A stretch of 64,000 bases of DNA from Candidatus Eisenbacteria bacterium (GCA_018831195.1 JAHJDP010000018.1:62001-126000), one strand, 5' to 3'; shown: positions 25,388-34,785, counted from the stretch's first letter. The notes: generated by a model not told the origin, from the letters alone. Numbers and translations: made by a program.

Positions 25388-26209
25388 ATGACTCTTGACG
25401 GGAAGGCAACATCGATTCTCCACAATGGATGGGACACCATAACAAAGTGTCTGAAGGCCATTCTGGATGTCGTATTACCTCCACAATGCCCGCTTTGCAG
25501 AACCAAACTCGATACTTTAGGCGCGCCCTGTTCCTGTGTCTCATTGCCGCCGGGCGGGGTCCGCGATGCGGCCTTTTGTCGCGCCGCATCCGATCCGCTG
25601 CCATCCGCCATTCCTCTTATTTATGGAGCTGAGTTCCGCGGGCCGGTCAGGGATCTCATTCACATCTTCAAGTATCAGGGATTGGCCTCAGCGCGGGAGG
25701 TCTTGGCGGGAAAATTGGCCGAGGAGATTAAAAGGTCACAGCATGTCATGGGCATGGGGGGGGTGGACCTCGATGGGATGGTCGTGGTCCCGGTGCCGCC
25801 CCACCCGGCCCGGGTCCGAGAAAGGGGCTGGGATCATTCCGGAGAGCTGGCATCTTCTGTCGCCCGGCGTCTCAATCTTCCACAACGCCGGCTGCTCTGC
25901 CGGAAGCGGTGGACCTCCAGCCTGACAAAACTCGGTGAGGACGAGCGGAGGATGGAAGTCGCCGGGGCCTTTGCCCTGACCCGCCTGGCCGGACGGTATC
26001 GGGGCCGTCCCTTGCTTCTCATTGATGATGTCTTCACGACAGGAGCGACCTTGACGGCTTGCTTGACAGCACTGGAGCCGCTGGAACCGCCGCTGATTCG
26101 GGTTGCCGTCGCCGCCTGGACACCGCGGCGGTTTGTTTCGCAAACACGTTCAGCCTCCTTTCCTCGACGGAAACAGGTCTCATCGCCTCAAAACCCCAAC
26201 TCACTTTGA
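25388..26209 (+). CDS. ComF family phosphoribosyltransferase-like protein
   Basis: 273 residues from the ATG at 25388, in a different frame from aroE, whose stop is 42 bp upstream. The open frame extends back through aroE, but that part is a shadow. An N-terminal zinc-ribbon-like set of cysteines (QCPLCRTKL, CSC, FC) precedes the PRTase core. VVPVPPHPARVRERGWD is the ComF signature and LLIDDVFTTGATL is the PRPP-binding loop. ComF proteins support DNA uptake in competent bacteria. No other competence gene is present in the window. Confidence 0.88.
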   Translation: MTLDGKATSILHNGWDTITKCLKAILDVVLPPQCPLCRTKLDTLGAPCSCVSLPPGGVRDAAFCRAASDPLPSAIPLIYGAEFRGPVRDLIHIFKYQGLASAREVLAGKLAEEIKRSQHVMGMGGVDLDGMVVVPVPPHPARVRERGWDHSGELASSVARRLNLPQRRLLCRKRWTSSLTKLGEDERRMEVAGAFALTRLAGRYRGRPLLLIDDVFTTGATLTACLTALEPLEPPLIRVAVAAWTPRRFVSQTRSASFPRRKQVSSPQNPNSL

Positions 26210-26519
26210 ACTAAGGATCTCTGGGATTTGAATCGAACATCCTATTGAAGAGTTCTGGCATCCAATTTACATCTTGCCTCTGATTTTTTATCGGAGAACG
26301 AGATGCGCATTTTCTCAACTTTTGGGTATTTCAATGCACTGCATGACGCTCTCCAACTTCAGATTCGGCCCCGCAAGTGATCTGGCCGGCGCCGGCATTT
26401 CCTTTGCCCATTCCCTTTGGGCGACCCTGGAGTTGTTAAATACATTGTTGCAAGACCACAAATCAGCGGCGGAACAAGTACGTGTAGTAGAGGCCTGGAT
26501 AGGCGGATGAGGAGACGCA
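26210..26519. other. 310-bp region before the hydrogenase operon
   Basis: It should hold the promoter of the HdrA/Mvh operon. A weak candidate is TTGAAG (26245-26250), 17 bases, then TACATC (26268-26273). A 25-codon frame (ATG at 26303, GGAG six bases upstream) and a 55-codon frame (26343-26510) are present. Neither is recognised, and the first could be a leader peptide. Confidence 0.4.
26343..26510 (+). CDS. possible small protein upstream of hdrA
   Basis: 55 codons (MTLSNFRFGPASDLAGAG...) ending nine bases before the hdrA ATG, so its stop lies just before the GAGGAG ribosome site of hdrA. It has a mildly hydrophobic, Leu-rich centre (SFAHSLWATLELLNTLL) and an acidic end. No good ribosome site precedes the ATG, and I recognise no family. 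It may be real and coupled to hdrA, or chance. Confidence 0.3.
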   Translation: MTLSNFRFGPASDLAGAGISFAHSLWATLELLNTLLQDHKSAAEQVRVVEAWIGG

Positions 26520-28478
26520 ATGAAATATAAAATCGGCGTTTTCGTTTGCGGATGCGGGGGGAATATTGCCGATGTCGTCGATGCGGAGAAGCTGGCGCAA
26601 ACGGTGAAAAGTCAGCCGGATGTTTGTTTTTCGATTGTTCATAACCTGCTGTGTTCGCCTGATGGCAAAGCTTTCTTTGTCGAACAGATGAAAAAGCATG
26701 GCGCAACACATGCAGTCGTCGCGGCCTGCTCTCCCAAGGATCATGAAATTGATTTTCAACGTGGTTTGGAAGAAGCGGGCCTGAACAGGTATATGGTGCA
26801 AATGGCAAACATCCGTGAACACTGCGCCTGGGTGACCAGGAACCGGGATGCAGCGTTTACAAAATCACTGGCCATGCTGAAAGCAGCCATCCACCGTGTT
26901 CATTTGCATGAAGCGCTCGAGCACAAAGAGATCGAGTGCAACGCGGATATTCTTGTTATCGGGGGAGGTATCGCCGGGATAGAGGCGGCGCTTCTCGCGG
27001 CGGCCGGCAACCGCAATGTCACCATCGTCGAACAAGGGCCGACCCTGGGAGGAAGATTGCCGGAATTTGAAGAGGTGGCTCCCAATATGGAGTGCGCTCC
27101 TTGCTTGATCTCGCCACGGTTATCCGCGATCTCAGAGGCTGAGAATATTAAAATTCTCACCCATGCCCGGGTGACGGATATTCGCGGCTATTTTGGGAAT
27201 TATGAAATCAAAGTTGAAAAGAAAGCCCGTCAGGTGAATGAAGACTTCTGTATGGGATGCGACGAATGTATCAATGCTTGTCCCGTCTCGGTACCCAGCG
27301 ATTTCCATCGGGGCTTGGGAGAGCGGAAGGCGATTTATGTTCCCTTCCCCGGTTCGGTGCCGAATTGTGCGGTCATCGATCGAGAAAGTTGCCTGAGATC
27401 GAAGGGCGAATCATGCACCGCCTGCGCGGATGCCTGTCCGCTGGAAGCCGTGGCCTTTGATCAGCAGGATGAATATTTCGAAATTAAGGCGGGGGGTATT
27501 GTCATTGCCACCGGATTCGAATCCCATGATCCGTCGTCGATCGGCCGATTGGGCTTCGGCCGCCTGCCGGAAGTCTATACGCTTGAACAATTCGAAAGAC
27601 TGGCCAGCAGCAATGGTCCCACCGGCGGGAAGATAGTAAAAAGGGATGGCAGCCGCCCCCAGAGTATCGCATTCATACATTGTGCCGGCCGGGAAGAGCT
27701 CGGCTATTGCAGCGGCACCTGTTGCCAGGCTTCCTACAAACTTGGAATTCTGGCTCAAAAAGCGGATGAAGAATCCACCGAAACGCCGAAGGTGATGCAC
27801 TTTCATACGGATCTTGTCTCAAGCGGATGGCTCGGCGCACGCCTCCTCGACAAGGCGAAGAAAACCGGATCCCAATTCCAACGAATCGGTGATCCCGCCG
27901 CCACAACGATAGAAGCCAAGGGGGGTGGATTGCGGATTCAATATAAAGACGGCGGCAATGTTCCGCAATTTCATGATGCGGATATGGTTGTCTTGGTCAC
28001 CGGCATGAAGCCGAATTCCGCCGCCAAGGATGTCATCAAGATGCTTGCCCTCACGCATGATGACGCCGGTTTCCTCGCGGAGGACCACCCGATTCTGAGA
28101 CCGGCGCAGGCCAGTTTTGAGGGGGTCTATCTGGCCGGATGTTCGTCCGGTCCGAAGAGCATCGCCGAGAGTATCAAACAGGCCCAAGCCGCCGCGGGAA
28201 CGCTGCTGGCGCGGTTGCAACCGGGGAAGAAACTCACCCTGGAGGAAATGATCGCCCAGACAGATGAGGACTTGTGCAGCAGATGTCTCATATGTGTGTC
28301 CGTATGCCCTTATAAGGCTTGTGAATATGATGCCGAACGCGAGCGTGTCGTTATCAATGAGGTTCTGTGCCATGGGTGCGGTACCTGCGTCGCTGCTTGC
28401 CCCAGCGGCGCCGCTGAGGCTCGGCATTTCACCGATCACCAACTTCGGGTGGAGATTTCGGAGGTGCTCAGTGACTGA
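26520..28478 (+). CDS. hdrA: HdrA-like heterodisulfide reductase subunit A, FAD/iron-sulfur protein
   Basis: 652 residues; GAGGAG precedes the ATG. The N-terminal domain (VFVCGCGGNIADVVD, CSP at 70-72) is typical of HdrA. A Rossmann FAD site GGGIAG lies at 148-153. An inserted ferredoxin-like domain follows (CMGCDECINACP, then CTACADACP), and two C-terminal [4Fe-4S] motifs (CSRCLICVSVCP, CHGCGTCVAACP). HdrA is the flavin subunit where electrons from an Mvh hydrogenase are split. HdrB and HdrC are not in the window, so the final acceptor is unknown. No internal TGA that might encode selenocysteine is seen. The stop overlaps mvhD. Confidence 0.9.
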   Translation: MKYKIGVFVCGCGGNIADVVDAEKLAQTVKSQPDVCFSIVHNLLCSPDGKAFFVEQMKKHGATHAVVAACSPKDHEIDFQRGLEEAGLNRYMVQMANIREHCAWVTRNRDAAFTKSLAMLKAAIHRVHLHEALEHKEIECNADILVIGGGIAGIEAALLAAAGNRNVTIVEQGPTLGGRLPEFEEVAPNMECAPCLISPRLSAISEAENIKILTHARVTDIRGYFGNYEIKVEKKARQVNEDFCMGCDECINACPVSVPSDFHRGLGERKAIYVPFPGSVPNCAVIDRESCLRSKGESCTACADACPLEAVAFDQQDEYFEIKAGGIVIATGFESHDPSSIGRLGFGRLPEVYTLEQFERLASSNGPTGGKIVKRDGSRPQSIAFIHCAGREELGYCSGTCCQASYKLGILAQKADEESTETPKVMHFHTDLVSSGWLGARLLDKAKKTGSQFQRIGDPAATTIEAKGGGLRIQYKDGGNVPQFHDADMVVLVTGMKPNSAAKDVIKMLALTHDDAGFLAEDHPILRPAQASFEGVYLAGCSSGPKSIAESIKQAQAAAGTLLARLQPGKKLTLEEMIAQTDEDLCSRCLICVSVCPYKACEYDAERERVVINEVLCHGCGTCVAACPSGAAEARHFTDHQLRVEISEVLSD

Positions 28479-28899
28479 CGTAAAACTCCTTACGTTTGTT
28501 TGCAACTGGTGTTCCTACGGCGGCGCCGATACCGCCGGCGGTCTCAAACTCGAGTGTCCGCCCGGAGTGCGCCTCGTGCGCGTGATGTGCTCCGGCAGGG
28601 TGGATGCACAACTGATACTCGAGGGGTTCAGATCCGGCGCGGATGGGGTATTGGTTCTCGGATGCCACCCCGGCGATTGCCATTATAAGGAAGGAAATTA
28701 TGTGGCTCAGAAGCGCGCGCCGTTGCTCGCCCGAATGCTGGAACAGTTCGGTATTGAGAGGGAACGTTTCCGGATTGATTGGGTCTCTGCCGGGGAAGGA
28801 GAGCGGTTCAGTAAAGTGGTGAATGCGATGTATGACAATGTCGCCCGACTCGGCCCTCTTGAACTGGTTGATCGGAAGGTGGAGGGCTCAATGCGATGA
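28471..28899 (+). CDS. mvhD: MvhD-like hydrogenase iron-sulfur (delta) subunit
   Basis: 142 residues from GTG 28471, which has GGAGG six bases upstream and overlaps the hdrA stop. Conserved cysteines (FVCNWCSYGGADTAG, MCSGRVD, LGCHPGDCHY) match the MvhD/FrhD-like domain that carries a [2Fe-2S] cluster and passes electrons from the hydrogenase to HdrA. The longer open frame starting at 28264 runs inside hdrA and is rejected. Confidence 0.92.
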   Translation: MTDVKLLTFVCNWCSYGGADTAGGLKLECPPGVRLVRVMCSGRVDAQLILEGFRSGADGVLVLGCHPGDCHYKEGNYVAQKRAPLLARMLEQFGIERERFRIDWVSAGEGERFSKVVNAMYDNVARLGPLELVDRKVEGSMR

Positions 28900-29912
28900 T
28901 AAAACAAAAACCCAAAGTCGCATTTTATTGGTGTGCATCATGTGGCGGCTGCGAGGAAACGGTGGTTGATCTCAATGCGGCGATCCTTGATGTCGCCGAT
29001 GCCGTGGACATTGTGCTGTGGCCTGTGGCGCTTGATTTCAAGTATCACCACATTGAAGCGCTCAAAGACGGCGATATCGCCGTCAGTTTCATCAATGGCG
29101 CCATTCGAACCAATGAACAAGCCCACATCTCGAAATTGCTGCGCCAAAAATCGGGACTCGTGGTTGCTTTTGGGTCCTGTGCGCATACGGGCGGCATACC
29201 CGGCCTGGCGAATTTGACATCGCGGGAAGAGATCTTCCGGACTTCCTTTCATGAATCACCGACGGTCGTGAACGCATCGGGAACGGTTCCGCAGGAGGAT
29301 TCGCTGGCCGATGGGATGCCGGTTCGCCTGCCGGCTTTCTGGGAAGAGGTGCACACTCTCGATCAATGGATCGATGTGGACTATTACATTCCCGGTTGTC
29401 CGCCGCCGCCTGCTCTGGTCTTGAGCGCCGTGACGGCGATTCTGGAAGGGAAACTCCCAGAGAAGGGATCCGTTCTGGCTCCCGCTAAAGCTCTCTGTGA
29501 TACCTGTCCGCGGCGTAAAACAAAGTCGGAGAATACGAAAATCACCAAAATCCACCGGCCTCATGAGATCATTGCCGATCCTGAAATCTGCTTCCTCGAA
29601 CAAGGCATTATCTGTTGCGGACCGGCTACACGCAGCGGGTGCGGTGAGGTCTGTATTAACGGGAATATGCCCTGTACCGGTTGTTTTGGACCACCCCCGG
29701 GCGTTATCGATCAGGGGGCGAAACTCATTTCGGCAATCTCCTCCCTTTTCAACGCGAAGACAAAAGAAGAGGCGATGGAAATGGCCCGCCAGGTTGTGGA
29801 TCCCGCCGGAACCTTCCACCGATACACCGTTCCGTCCTCGCTCTTGGGATGCCGGATCCATAAGAAGGCCGCGATGCCCGCAGACGGCAGGATGGATAGG
29901 GAGGCTGCATGA
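28896..29912 (+). CDS. mvhG: [NiFe] hydrogenase small subunit, MvhG-like (group 3c type)
   Basis: 338 residues, starting in an ATGA overlap with mvhD. Cysteine motifs for the proximal cluster are CASCGGCEETVVDLN, GSCAHTGGIPGL and PGCPPPP. A C-terminal extension carries extra cysteines (CCGPATRSGCGEVC, MPCTGCFGPPPG) for two more [4Fe-4S] clusters. There is no twin-arginine signal, so the enzyme is cytoplasmic. It relays electrons from the NiFe site to MvhD. The stop overlaps the large-subunit gene. Confidence 0.92.
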   Translation: MIKQKPKVAFYWCASCGGCEETVVDLNAAILDVADAVDIVLWPVALDFKYHHIEALKDGDIAVSFINGAIRTNEQAHISKLLRQKSGLVVAFGSCAHTGGIPGLANLTSREEIFRTSFHESPTVVNASGTVPQEDSLADGMPVRLPAFWEEVHTLDQWIDVDYYIPGCPPPPALVLSAVTAILEGKLPEKGSVLAPAKALCDTCPRRKTKSENTKITKIHRPHEIIADPEICFLEQGIICCGPATRSGCGEVCINGNMPCTGCFGPPPGVIDQGAKLISAISSLFNAKTKEEAMEMARQVVDPAGTFHRYTVPSSLLGCRIHKKAAMPADGRMDREAA

Positions 29913-31369
29913 AAACTATAACTGTGGATCCGATTACACGCCTCGAGGGCCACGGCAAAATCAATATTTTTCTTGATGATGACGGCAATGTACAAAAAGC
30001 AATTTTCCAAGTTCCGGAACTGAGAGGTTTTGAGGCCTTTGCGATAGGACGCCCTGCGGAGGATATGCCTCAGATCACATCCCGGATCTGCGGAGTATGC
30101 CCGACAGCCCACCATATGGCCGCAACGAAGGCGCTGGATGATCTCTTCAAGGTGACACCACCCCCCGCGGCGAAAGCCATCCGCGAATTGGTGAACTGCG
30201 CCTTCATGACGGAAGATCATGCCTTGCATTTCTATTTTCTCGGCGGACCCGATTTTGTGCTGGGTCCCTCCGCCCCGCCGGAGCAGCGCAATATTCTGGG
30301 CGTCGTCGGCGTCGTCGGCAAAGAAATCGCCGGACAGGTGATTGATATCCGCCGCCGTCTGCGTGATTTGATGGCGCTCTGCGCCGGCAAGCCGATACAT
30401 CCCGTTTTCGGTCTTCCGGGGGGAGTGGCCAAGGCCATCCCAGAAAGTGAAAGAACGCAAATACAACAACTGGGCCGCGATACCGTCAAATTCGCCCAGT
30501 TCTCACTCGATCTCTTCCGAAAAATCGTTCTCGGAAATAAAGATCTCCTCGAACTCGTAACGGGGGATATCTATTATAATGAGACGAATTATATGGGCTT
30601 GGTGGACGCCGATAACCGCCTCAATCTGTACGATGGCGATGTGCGCGTCGTCGATCCTGCCGGCAAGGAGCGTCTGAAATTCAAACCTCAGGATTATGCC
30701 AAGCATATCGCGGAGCATGTCGAGGAGTGGACCTATGTTAAATTCCCGTATTTGCGGGATGTCGGTTGGAGGGGATTTGTCGACGGACCCGACAGCGGTC
30801 TCTACAGGGTCGCACCTCTGGCTCGGTTGAATGTCGCCGATGGCATGGCGACCCCGCTGGCGCAGGCCGAATACGAGCGTCTTTATGAGACATTCGGCGG
30901 CAAGCCGGTCCACCATACCCTGGCGAATCACTGGGCTCGTCTGATCGAACTCCTCTATGCCGCAGAGCGGATCACTGAGCTGGCGGACCTTCCTGAGCTG
31001 ACATCACCCGATATCCGCAATCTCGATTTCGGCATTCCATCGGAAGGTGTGGGGATTGTTGAAGCGCCCCGCGGCACCCTGATTCATCACTATAAGTCTG
31101 ATGAACGGGGTGTGCTTACGGGCTGCAATTTGATTGTGGCCACGGTCGGGAATTCCGCGGCTATCTGCATGTCAATCGATCGCGCGGCGAAGAAGCTAAT
31201 AAAAAACGGCAATGTCAACGAAGGATTGTTAAATATGGTTGAAATGGCGTTCCGCGCCTATGATCCCTGCTTGTCCTGTGCAACCCATGCGCTACCCGGA
31301 GAAATGCCGCTGGCGGTGGAGATCATCGATTCAAAAGGTGTAATAGTACAGCGATTGGAAAGGAGATAA
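29909..31369 (+). CDS. mvhA: [NiFe] hydrogenase large subunit, MvhA-like (group 3c type)
   Basis: 486 residues. Nickel ligands are C61 and C64 in RICGVCPTAHH and C454 and C457 in DPCLSCATHA. The last 26 residues after H460 are the expected C-terminal peptide removed by a maturation protease, and a candidate protease is encoded 280 bp downstream. With HdrA and MvhD the set resembles the bifurcating Mvh-Hdr system, which oxidises hydrogen and splits electrons between a low-potential and a high-potential acceptor. Followed two bases later by a tusA-like gene. Confidence 0.94.
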   Translation: MKTITVDPITRLEGHGKINIFLDDDGNVQKAIFQVPELRGFEAFAIGRPAEDMPQITSRICGVCPTAHHMAATKALDDLFKVTPPPAAKAIRELVNCAFMTEDHALHFYFLGGPDFVLGPSAPPEQRNILGVVGVVGKEIAGQVIDIRRRLRDLMALCAGKPIHPVFGLPGGVAKAIPESERTQIQQLGRDTVKFAQFSLDLFRKIVLGNKDLLELVTGDIYYNETNYMGLVDADNRLNLYDGDVRVVDPAGKERLKFKPQDYAKHIAEHVEEWTYVKFPYLRDVGWRGFVDGPDSGLYRVAPLARLNVADGMATPLAQAEYERLYETFGGKPVHHTLANHWARLIELLYAAERITELADLPELTSPDIRNLDFGIPSEGVGIVEAPRGTLIHHYKSDERGVLTGCNLIVATVGNSAAICMSIDRAAKKLIKNGNVNEGLLNMVEMAFRAYDPCLSCATHALPGEMPLAVEIIDSKGVIVQRLERR

Positions 31370-31371
31370 CA

Positions 31372-31596
31372 ATGGCTACCGAAATGCTCAACTGCTTTGG
31401 TATGAAGTGCCCTCAACCTGTTCTCAAGATGGCGATCGTGTCGAGAAAGCTGGCACCGGGTACGGTGCTCGAGATAAGCGCCGATTGCCCTGAATTTCCT
31501 GTCGACATTAAAAAGTGGTGCGAGAAGCAGGGCAAGGTCCTCATTGCCTGCAACGCTTTGGGGGGCGGTCAATTCAAGGCTCAGGTTCAATTCTAA
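31372..31596 (+). CDS. TusA-family sulfur-carrier protein
   Basis: 74 residues, starting two bases after the hydrogenase large-subunit stop, with AAGGAG upstream. The CPxP motif (MKCPQPVLKM, Cys13) is that of TusA/SirA/YeeD-type proteins, whose Cys carries persulfide sulfur. Its placement in the hydrogenase operon suggests a role in sulfur or electron transfer linked to HdrA, or a structural adaptor. The sequence alone does not decide. Confidence 0.9.
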   Translation: MATEMLNCFGMKCPQPVLKMAIVSRKLAPGTVLEISADCPEFPVDIKKWCEKQGKVLIACNALGGGQFKAQVQF

Positions 31597-31646
31597 TTTC
31601 GCCTAGGTCGAGTCGGCGCCTGAGTCCGGAGTCCGACAGGAAGGAG

Positions 31647-32162
31647 ATGCCGGGTCCAATGAAGACTCAATCTAGGGGATTGTGTGTCCTTGGACTCGGC
31701 AATCCGATTCTGACCGATGACGGCGCGGGAATAAGGACTGTAGAACTCGTCCAAGAGGACAGGGCTCGGTTTGCCGGTGATATCCCCGTGAACTTCCGGA
31801 CACTTTGCATCGGTGGATATGATCTCCTTTACGAAGTTGAGGGATATGACGCCCTTCTCGTTGTGGATGCTTTTTTCTCCACCGAATCGGTTCCGGGGCA
31901 TGTTCGCTTCCTGCAAGGGGACGACCTGATCTCCGGTGACGCCGCCCCTCCCTCGGCCCATATGCTGAATCTGCCCTCAGCCCTTAGGATGGGCCGGAAA
32001 TTGGGCTACCGAACCCCGAATCTCATCGGGGTGGTGGCTATTGAGGTGGGCGAGACATGCCAGGATTTCGGGGAGTCTCTGACCCCCGAGGTTTCCTCCG
32101 CTGTTCCCATCGCCGCTGAAATGGTGTCGAAATTGGTAACGGATTACATTTCAAAATGTTGA
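31647..32162 (+). CDS. hydrogenase maturation protease (HybD/HycI family)
   Basis: 171 residues from ATG 31647; a second ATG at 31659 is possible. GLGNPILTDDGAGIR holds the first conserved acidic residue of nickel-dependent maturation proteases, VVDAFF the second, and a His-containing segment (PPSAHMLNLPSAL) the third. It should trim the C-terminus of MvhA after nickel insertion. No Hyp accessory genes are in the window, so they must be elsewhere. Confidence 0.9.
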   Translation: MPGPMKTQSRGLCVLGLGNPILTDDGAGIRTVELVQEDRARFAGDIPVNFRTLCIGGYDLLYEVEGYDALLVVDAFFSTESVPGHVRFLQGDDLISGDAAPPSAHMLNLPSALRMGRKLGYRTPNLIGVVAIEVGETCQDFGESLTPEVSSAVPIAAEMVSKLVTDYISKC

Positions 32163-32437
32163 GATAACCTCCAGGGTTTCCACACCTGCCGCCTGGGAAA
32201 GTCGGACGGGTTCCGGCGATCCGTTCCGAGGACCACTGTACCTCACAGATGAATCTTCCAGCGCCGGCATTTTTTCTTCGAGATACTGCGTTACACATTG
32301 TATTTCATAGAGTTTTACGATTTGGTAGAGTGGTATGGAGAATGCCTGACCTCTGAGGGTACCATCCATGGACGGAATCAGAAGACTGTGATAATTTGTG
32401 GCCCATCGGGCGCCTACATTACTAGAGGAGAAGAGTT

Positions 32438-33979
32438 GTGTTTCGTGAGATTGTTATCAACGCCGAGCCGATGGAGACCCGGATCGCCGTTTTGGAAGAC
32501 GCCACGCTGGTTGAGCTGCTCGTGGAGCGGACGACGGAGCGGCGCATCGTCGGAGATATCTACAAAGGCAGGGTAACAGCCGTCCTTCCGGGAATGCAGG
32601 CTGCTTTTATCGATATCGGCCTCAGTCGAACCGCGTTTTTACATGCCTCTGACATGCTCCAGGCGATGATTGATTTCAAGGAATTCGAATTGGATGACGA
32701 AGCGGATGCCAACTATCGCCGAACGGCCAGAAATATCGAGATCCAAGATGTCTTGGAGAAGGGGCAGGAGATCCTCGTCCAGATCGTCAAGGAGGCGATC
32801 GGAACCAAGGGGCCAAAAGTCTCCGGGCGTATCAGCTTGCCGGGCCGCTATCTCGTTCTCATGCCGGGCATGGACCATATAGGTGTCTCCAGGAAGGTCG
32901 AGGATCGGGAAGAACGGTACCGTCTCAAGACTATCCTGCGGGAACTCAAACCCGGGAATGCCGGCCTTATCTGCCGCACGGTAGGAGAGGGTAAGGGTCA
33001 CAAGGAGTTCGAGCAGGATGTCCAATATCTTGTCGATCTCTGGCACGATATCGAAACAAAGTCCGCCGACATGGAAACCCCCGCCCTGGTCCATCAGGAG
33101 ATGACCCTCGTTACCGGTCTGATTCGCGATCTCTTTACGGAAGAGGTCAACCGCGTCGTCATTGACTCGCGGGAGATCTATCGATCGATTCTCGGGTACC
33201 TCAAATCGTTTACCCCCGAGCTGAAGGGCCGGATCAAGCTCTATAAAGGTGAGGGGCCGATTTTTGATGAATATGGGATCGAGACCGAGATCGAGCGGGC
33301 TTTGCAGCATAAGGTCTGGCTGAAAAAGGGCGGATATATCGTTATCGATCATACAGAAGCCCTCGTTTCGATCGATGTGAACACAGGGCGGTTCACCGGC
33401 AAGAAGAATCAGGAAGAAACGATCTTAAAGACGAATCTCGAAGCGGGGCAAGAGATTGCCCGCCAGCTCCGCCTGAGGGATATGGGCGGTATCGTGATCA
33501 TCGATTTTATCGATATGGAGATGGAATCGAGCAAGCGCCAGGTCTATGACTCCTTCCGCCAGGCCCTGCGGGGTGACCGCGCCAGGACAAAGGTTTATCC
33601 GATCTCTGATCTGGGGATCGTCGAGATGACGCGGCAGCGGGAGCGGCCCAGTCTCTACCATTACTTCACACAGGATTGCCCAACCTGTGAAGGGGCGGGA
33701 AAGATCTTTTCCTTGAGCACCACCTCTTTGAAACTCGAGCGCCTTCTGCAACGGATCCATGCCCAATCGGGCGAGCGGCAGGTGCAAATCCGCATTCACC
33801 CTGTGGTAGCCGGCTACCTGCTGGATGAACGGGCGGAGCGGATGGCGGAGCTCGAGAAAAACTGGGGGATGCGCCTCGATATTCGCGAGGATCCCCGGTT
33901 GAAACGGGATGAGATTCGGATCTTCTTCCCGCGGACCCAGAAAGATGTGACCGAGGATTTCCAACCCAAATCGAAATAA
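32438..33979 (+). CDS. rng: ribonuclease G/E family protein
   Basis: 513 residues from GTG 32438, with GAGGAG seven bases upstream. An S1 RNA-binding domain lies near 38-120 (GDIYKGRVTAVLPGMQAAFIDIG). The catalytic DNase I-like domain has the two metal Asp residues in VSIDVNTGRF and GGIVIIDFIDM, and the zinc-link CPTCEGAGK. The short C-terminus lacks the degradosome scaffold, so RNase G (16S rRNA 5' processing and mRNA decay) fits better than RNase E. Ribosomal genes follow under their own promoter. Confidence 0.93.
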   Translation: MFREIVINAEPMETRIAVLEDATLVELLVERTTERRIVGDIYKGRVTAVLPGMQAAFIDIGLSRTAFLHASDMLQAMIDFKEFELDDEADANYRRTARNIEIQDVLEKGQEILVQIVKEAIGTKGPKVSGRISLPGRYLVLMPGMDHIGVSRKVEDREERYRLKTILRELKPGNAGLICRTVGEGKGHKEFEQDVQYLVDLWHDIETKSADMETPALVHQEMTLVTGLIRDLFTEEVNRVVIDSREIYRSILGYLKSFTPELKGRIKLYKGEGPIFDEYGIETEIERALQHKVWLKKGGYIVIDHTEALVSIDVNTGRFTGKKNQEETILKTNLEAGQEIARQLRLRDMGGIVIIDFIDMEMESSKRQVYDSFRQALRGDRARTKVYPISDLGIVEMTRQRERPSLYHYFTQDCPTCEGAGKIFSLSTTSLKLERLLQRIHAQSGERQVQIRIHPVVAGYLLDERAERMAELEKNWGMRLDIREDPRLKRDEIRIFFPRTQKDVTEDFQPKSK

Positions 33980-34056
33980 GGGGATGAGGCCCCGGCCGGC
34001 CCCCGTGGGATCCTGTTTCGGGGCGGATGATTCGGAATTCCATCCCATTTGACCCC

Positions 34057-34085
34057 TTGACCTTTATCAAGCTCTTCGATAGTAT
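34057..34085 (+). promoter_or_regulatory. sigma-70-type promoter for rplU-rpmA
   Basis: TTGACC (34057-34062) and TAGTAT (34080-34085) are separated by exactly 17 bases. The pair lies 40 bp upstream of the rplU ATG and outside the rng coding region. Confidence 0.65.
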
Positions 34086-34125
34086 CGATTTTTTGTGCCA
34101 GGAGAGAAATAACGGAGATATAACG

Positions 34126-34488
34126 ATGTATGCGGTTGTCGCTTTTCAAGGTTTTCAATATAGGGTCAGCCCTGATGATCGGATTCAGGTGCCCTGCTAC
34201 AAGGCGGAAGTTGGGGATTCGGTGACCCTTAGCGATGTTTTGCTTGTCGGCGGCGGCGATGAGGTTCTCATCGGCCGGCCTACGGTTGCCGGCGCGCACG
34301 TTGCGGCAGAGGTGGTTTCCCATCTCAGAGGCAAGAAGATTATTGTCGCCAAGTATAAGAAGCGTAAGGCTTACCGTAGGAGAAACGGATACCGCTCCGA
34401 TCTCACCGAATTGAGGATCCTCGATATCAATGTCGGATCCGGGCGCGTGGCCAAGCCCATCGCGAAAGAGACCGAGGGAGGGGAATAG
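34126..34488 (+). CDS. rplU: 50S ribosomal protein L21
   Basis: 120 residues from ATG 34126, with GGAG eight bases upstream. [26 protein letters not shown]-like spacing (AEVGDSVTL), [12 protein letters not shown] and [20 protein letters not shown] are L21 hallmarks. It binds 23S rRNA in the large subunit. A Glu-rich tail extends past the usual end. Followed directly by rpmA, the common L21-L27 pair. Confidence 0.95.
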   Translation: MYAVVAFQGFQYRVSPDDRIQVPCYKAEVGDSVTLSDVLLVGGGDEVLIGRPTVAGAHVAAEVVSHLRGKKIIVAKYKKRKAYRRRNGYRSDLTELRILDINVGSGRVAKPIAKETEGGE

Positions 34489-34489
34489 G

Positions 34490-34747
34490 ATGGCCCATAA
34501 AAAAGGTGTTGGATCTTCCCGGAACGGTCGGGATTCCAATCCCCAATATTTAGGGGTGAAAAGATTCGGTGGCCAGAAGGTCACGGCCGGCTGCATTATC
34601 ATCCGGCAACGCGGAACGCGGATTCTCCCTGGAAAGAATATCGGCCGGGGCAAAGATGATACGCTCTTCGCGCTCATCAACGGTGTTGTTGAATTCAAGA
34701 GGTCCGGAAAATCGCGGAAGGTGGTCCATATTGTTCCCGCGGCATAA
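34490..34747 (+). CDS. rpmA: 50S ribosomal protein L27
   Basis: 85 residues. [20 protein letters not shown] and [20 protein letters not shown] are diagnostic, and the length is normal. The N-terminus begins MAHKK, with no cleavable Firmicutes-type extension. The ATG follows the rplU stop by one base, with GAGGGAGGGGAATAGG upstream. A terminator follows at 34786. Confidence 0.96.
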   Translation: MAHKKGVGSSRNGRDSNPQYLGVKRFGGQKVTAGCIIIRQRGTRILPGKNIGRGKDDTLFALINGVVEFKRSGKSRKVVHIVPAA

Positions 34748-34785
34748 ACGCCGAATCTCAGAAATTCAGGTTCTTCCAAGAGATT

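Noticed and set aside
28264-28470. N-terminal extension of MvhD
   Set aside because: It lies wholly inside hdrA in another frame; GTG 28471 has a good ribosome site and gives a normal MvhD.
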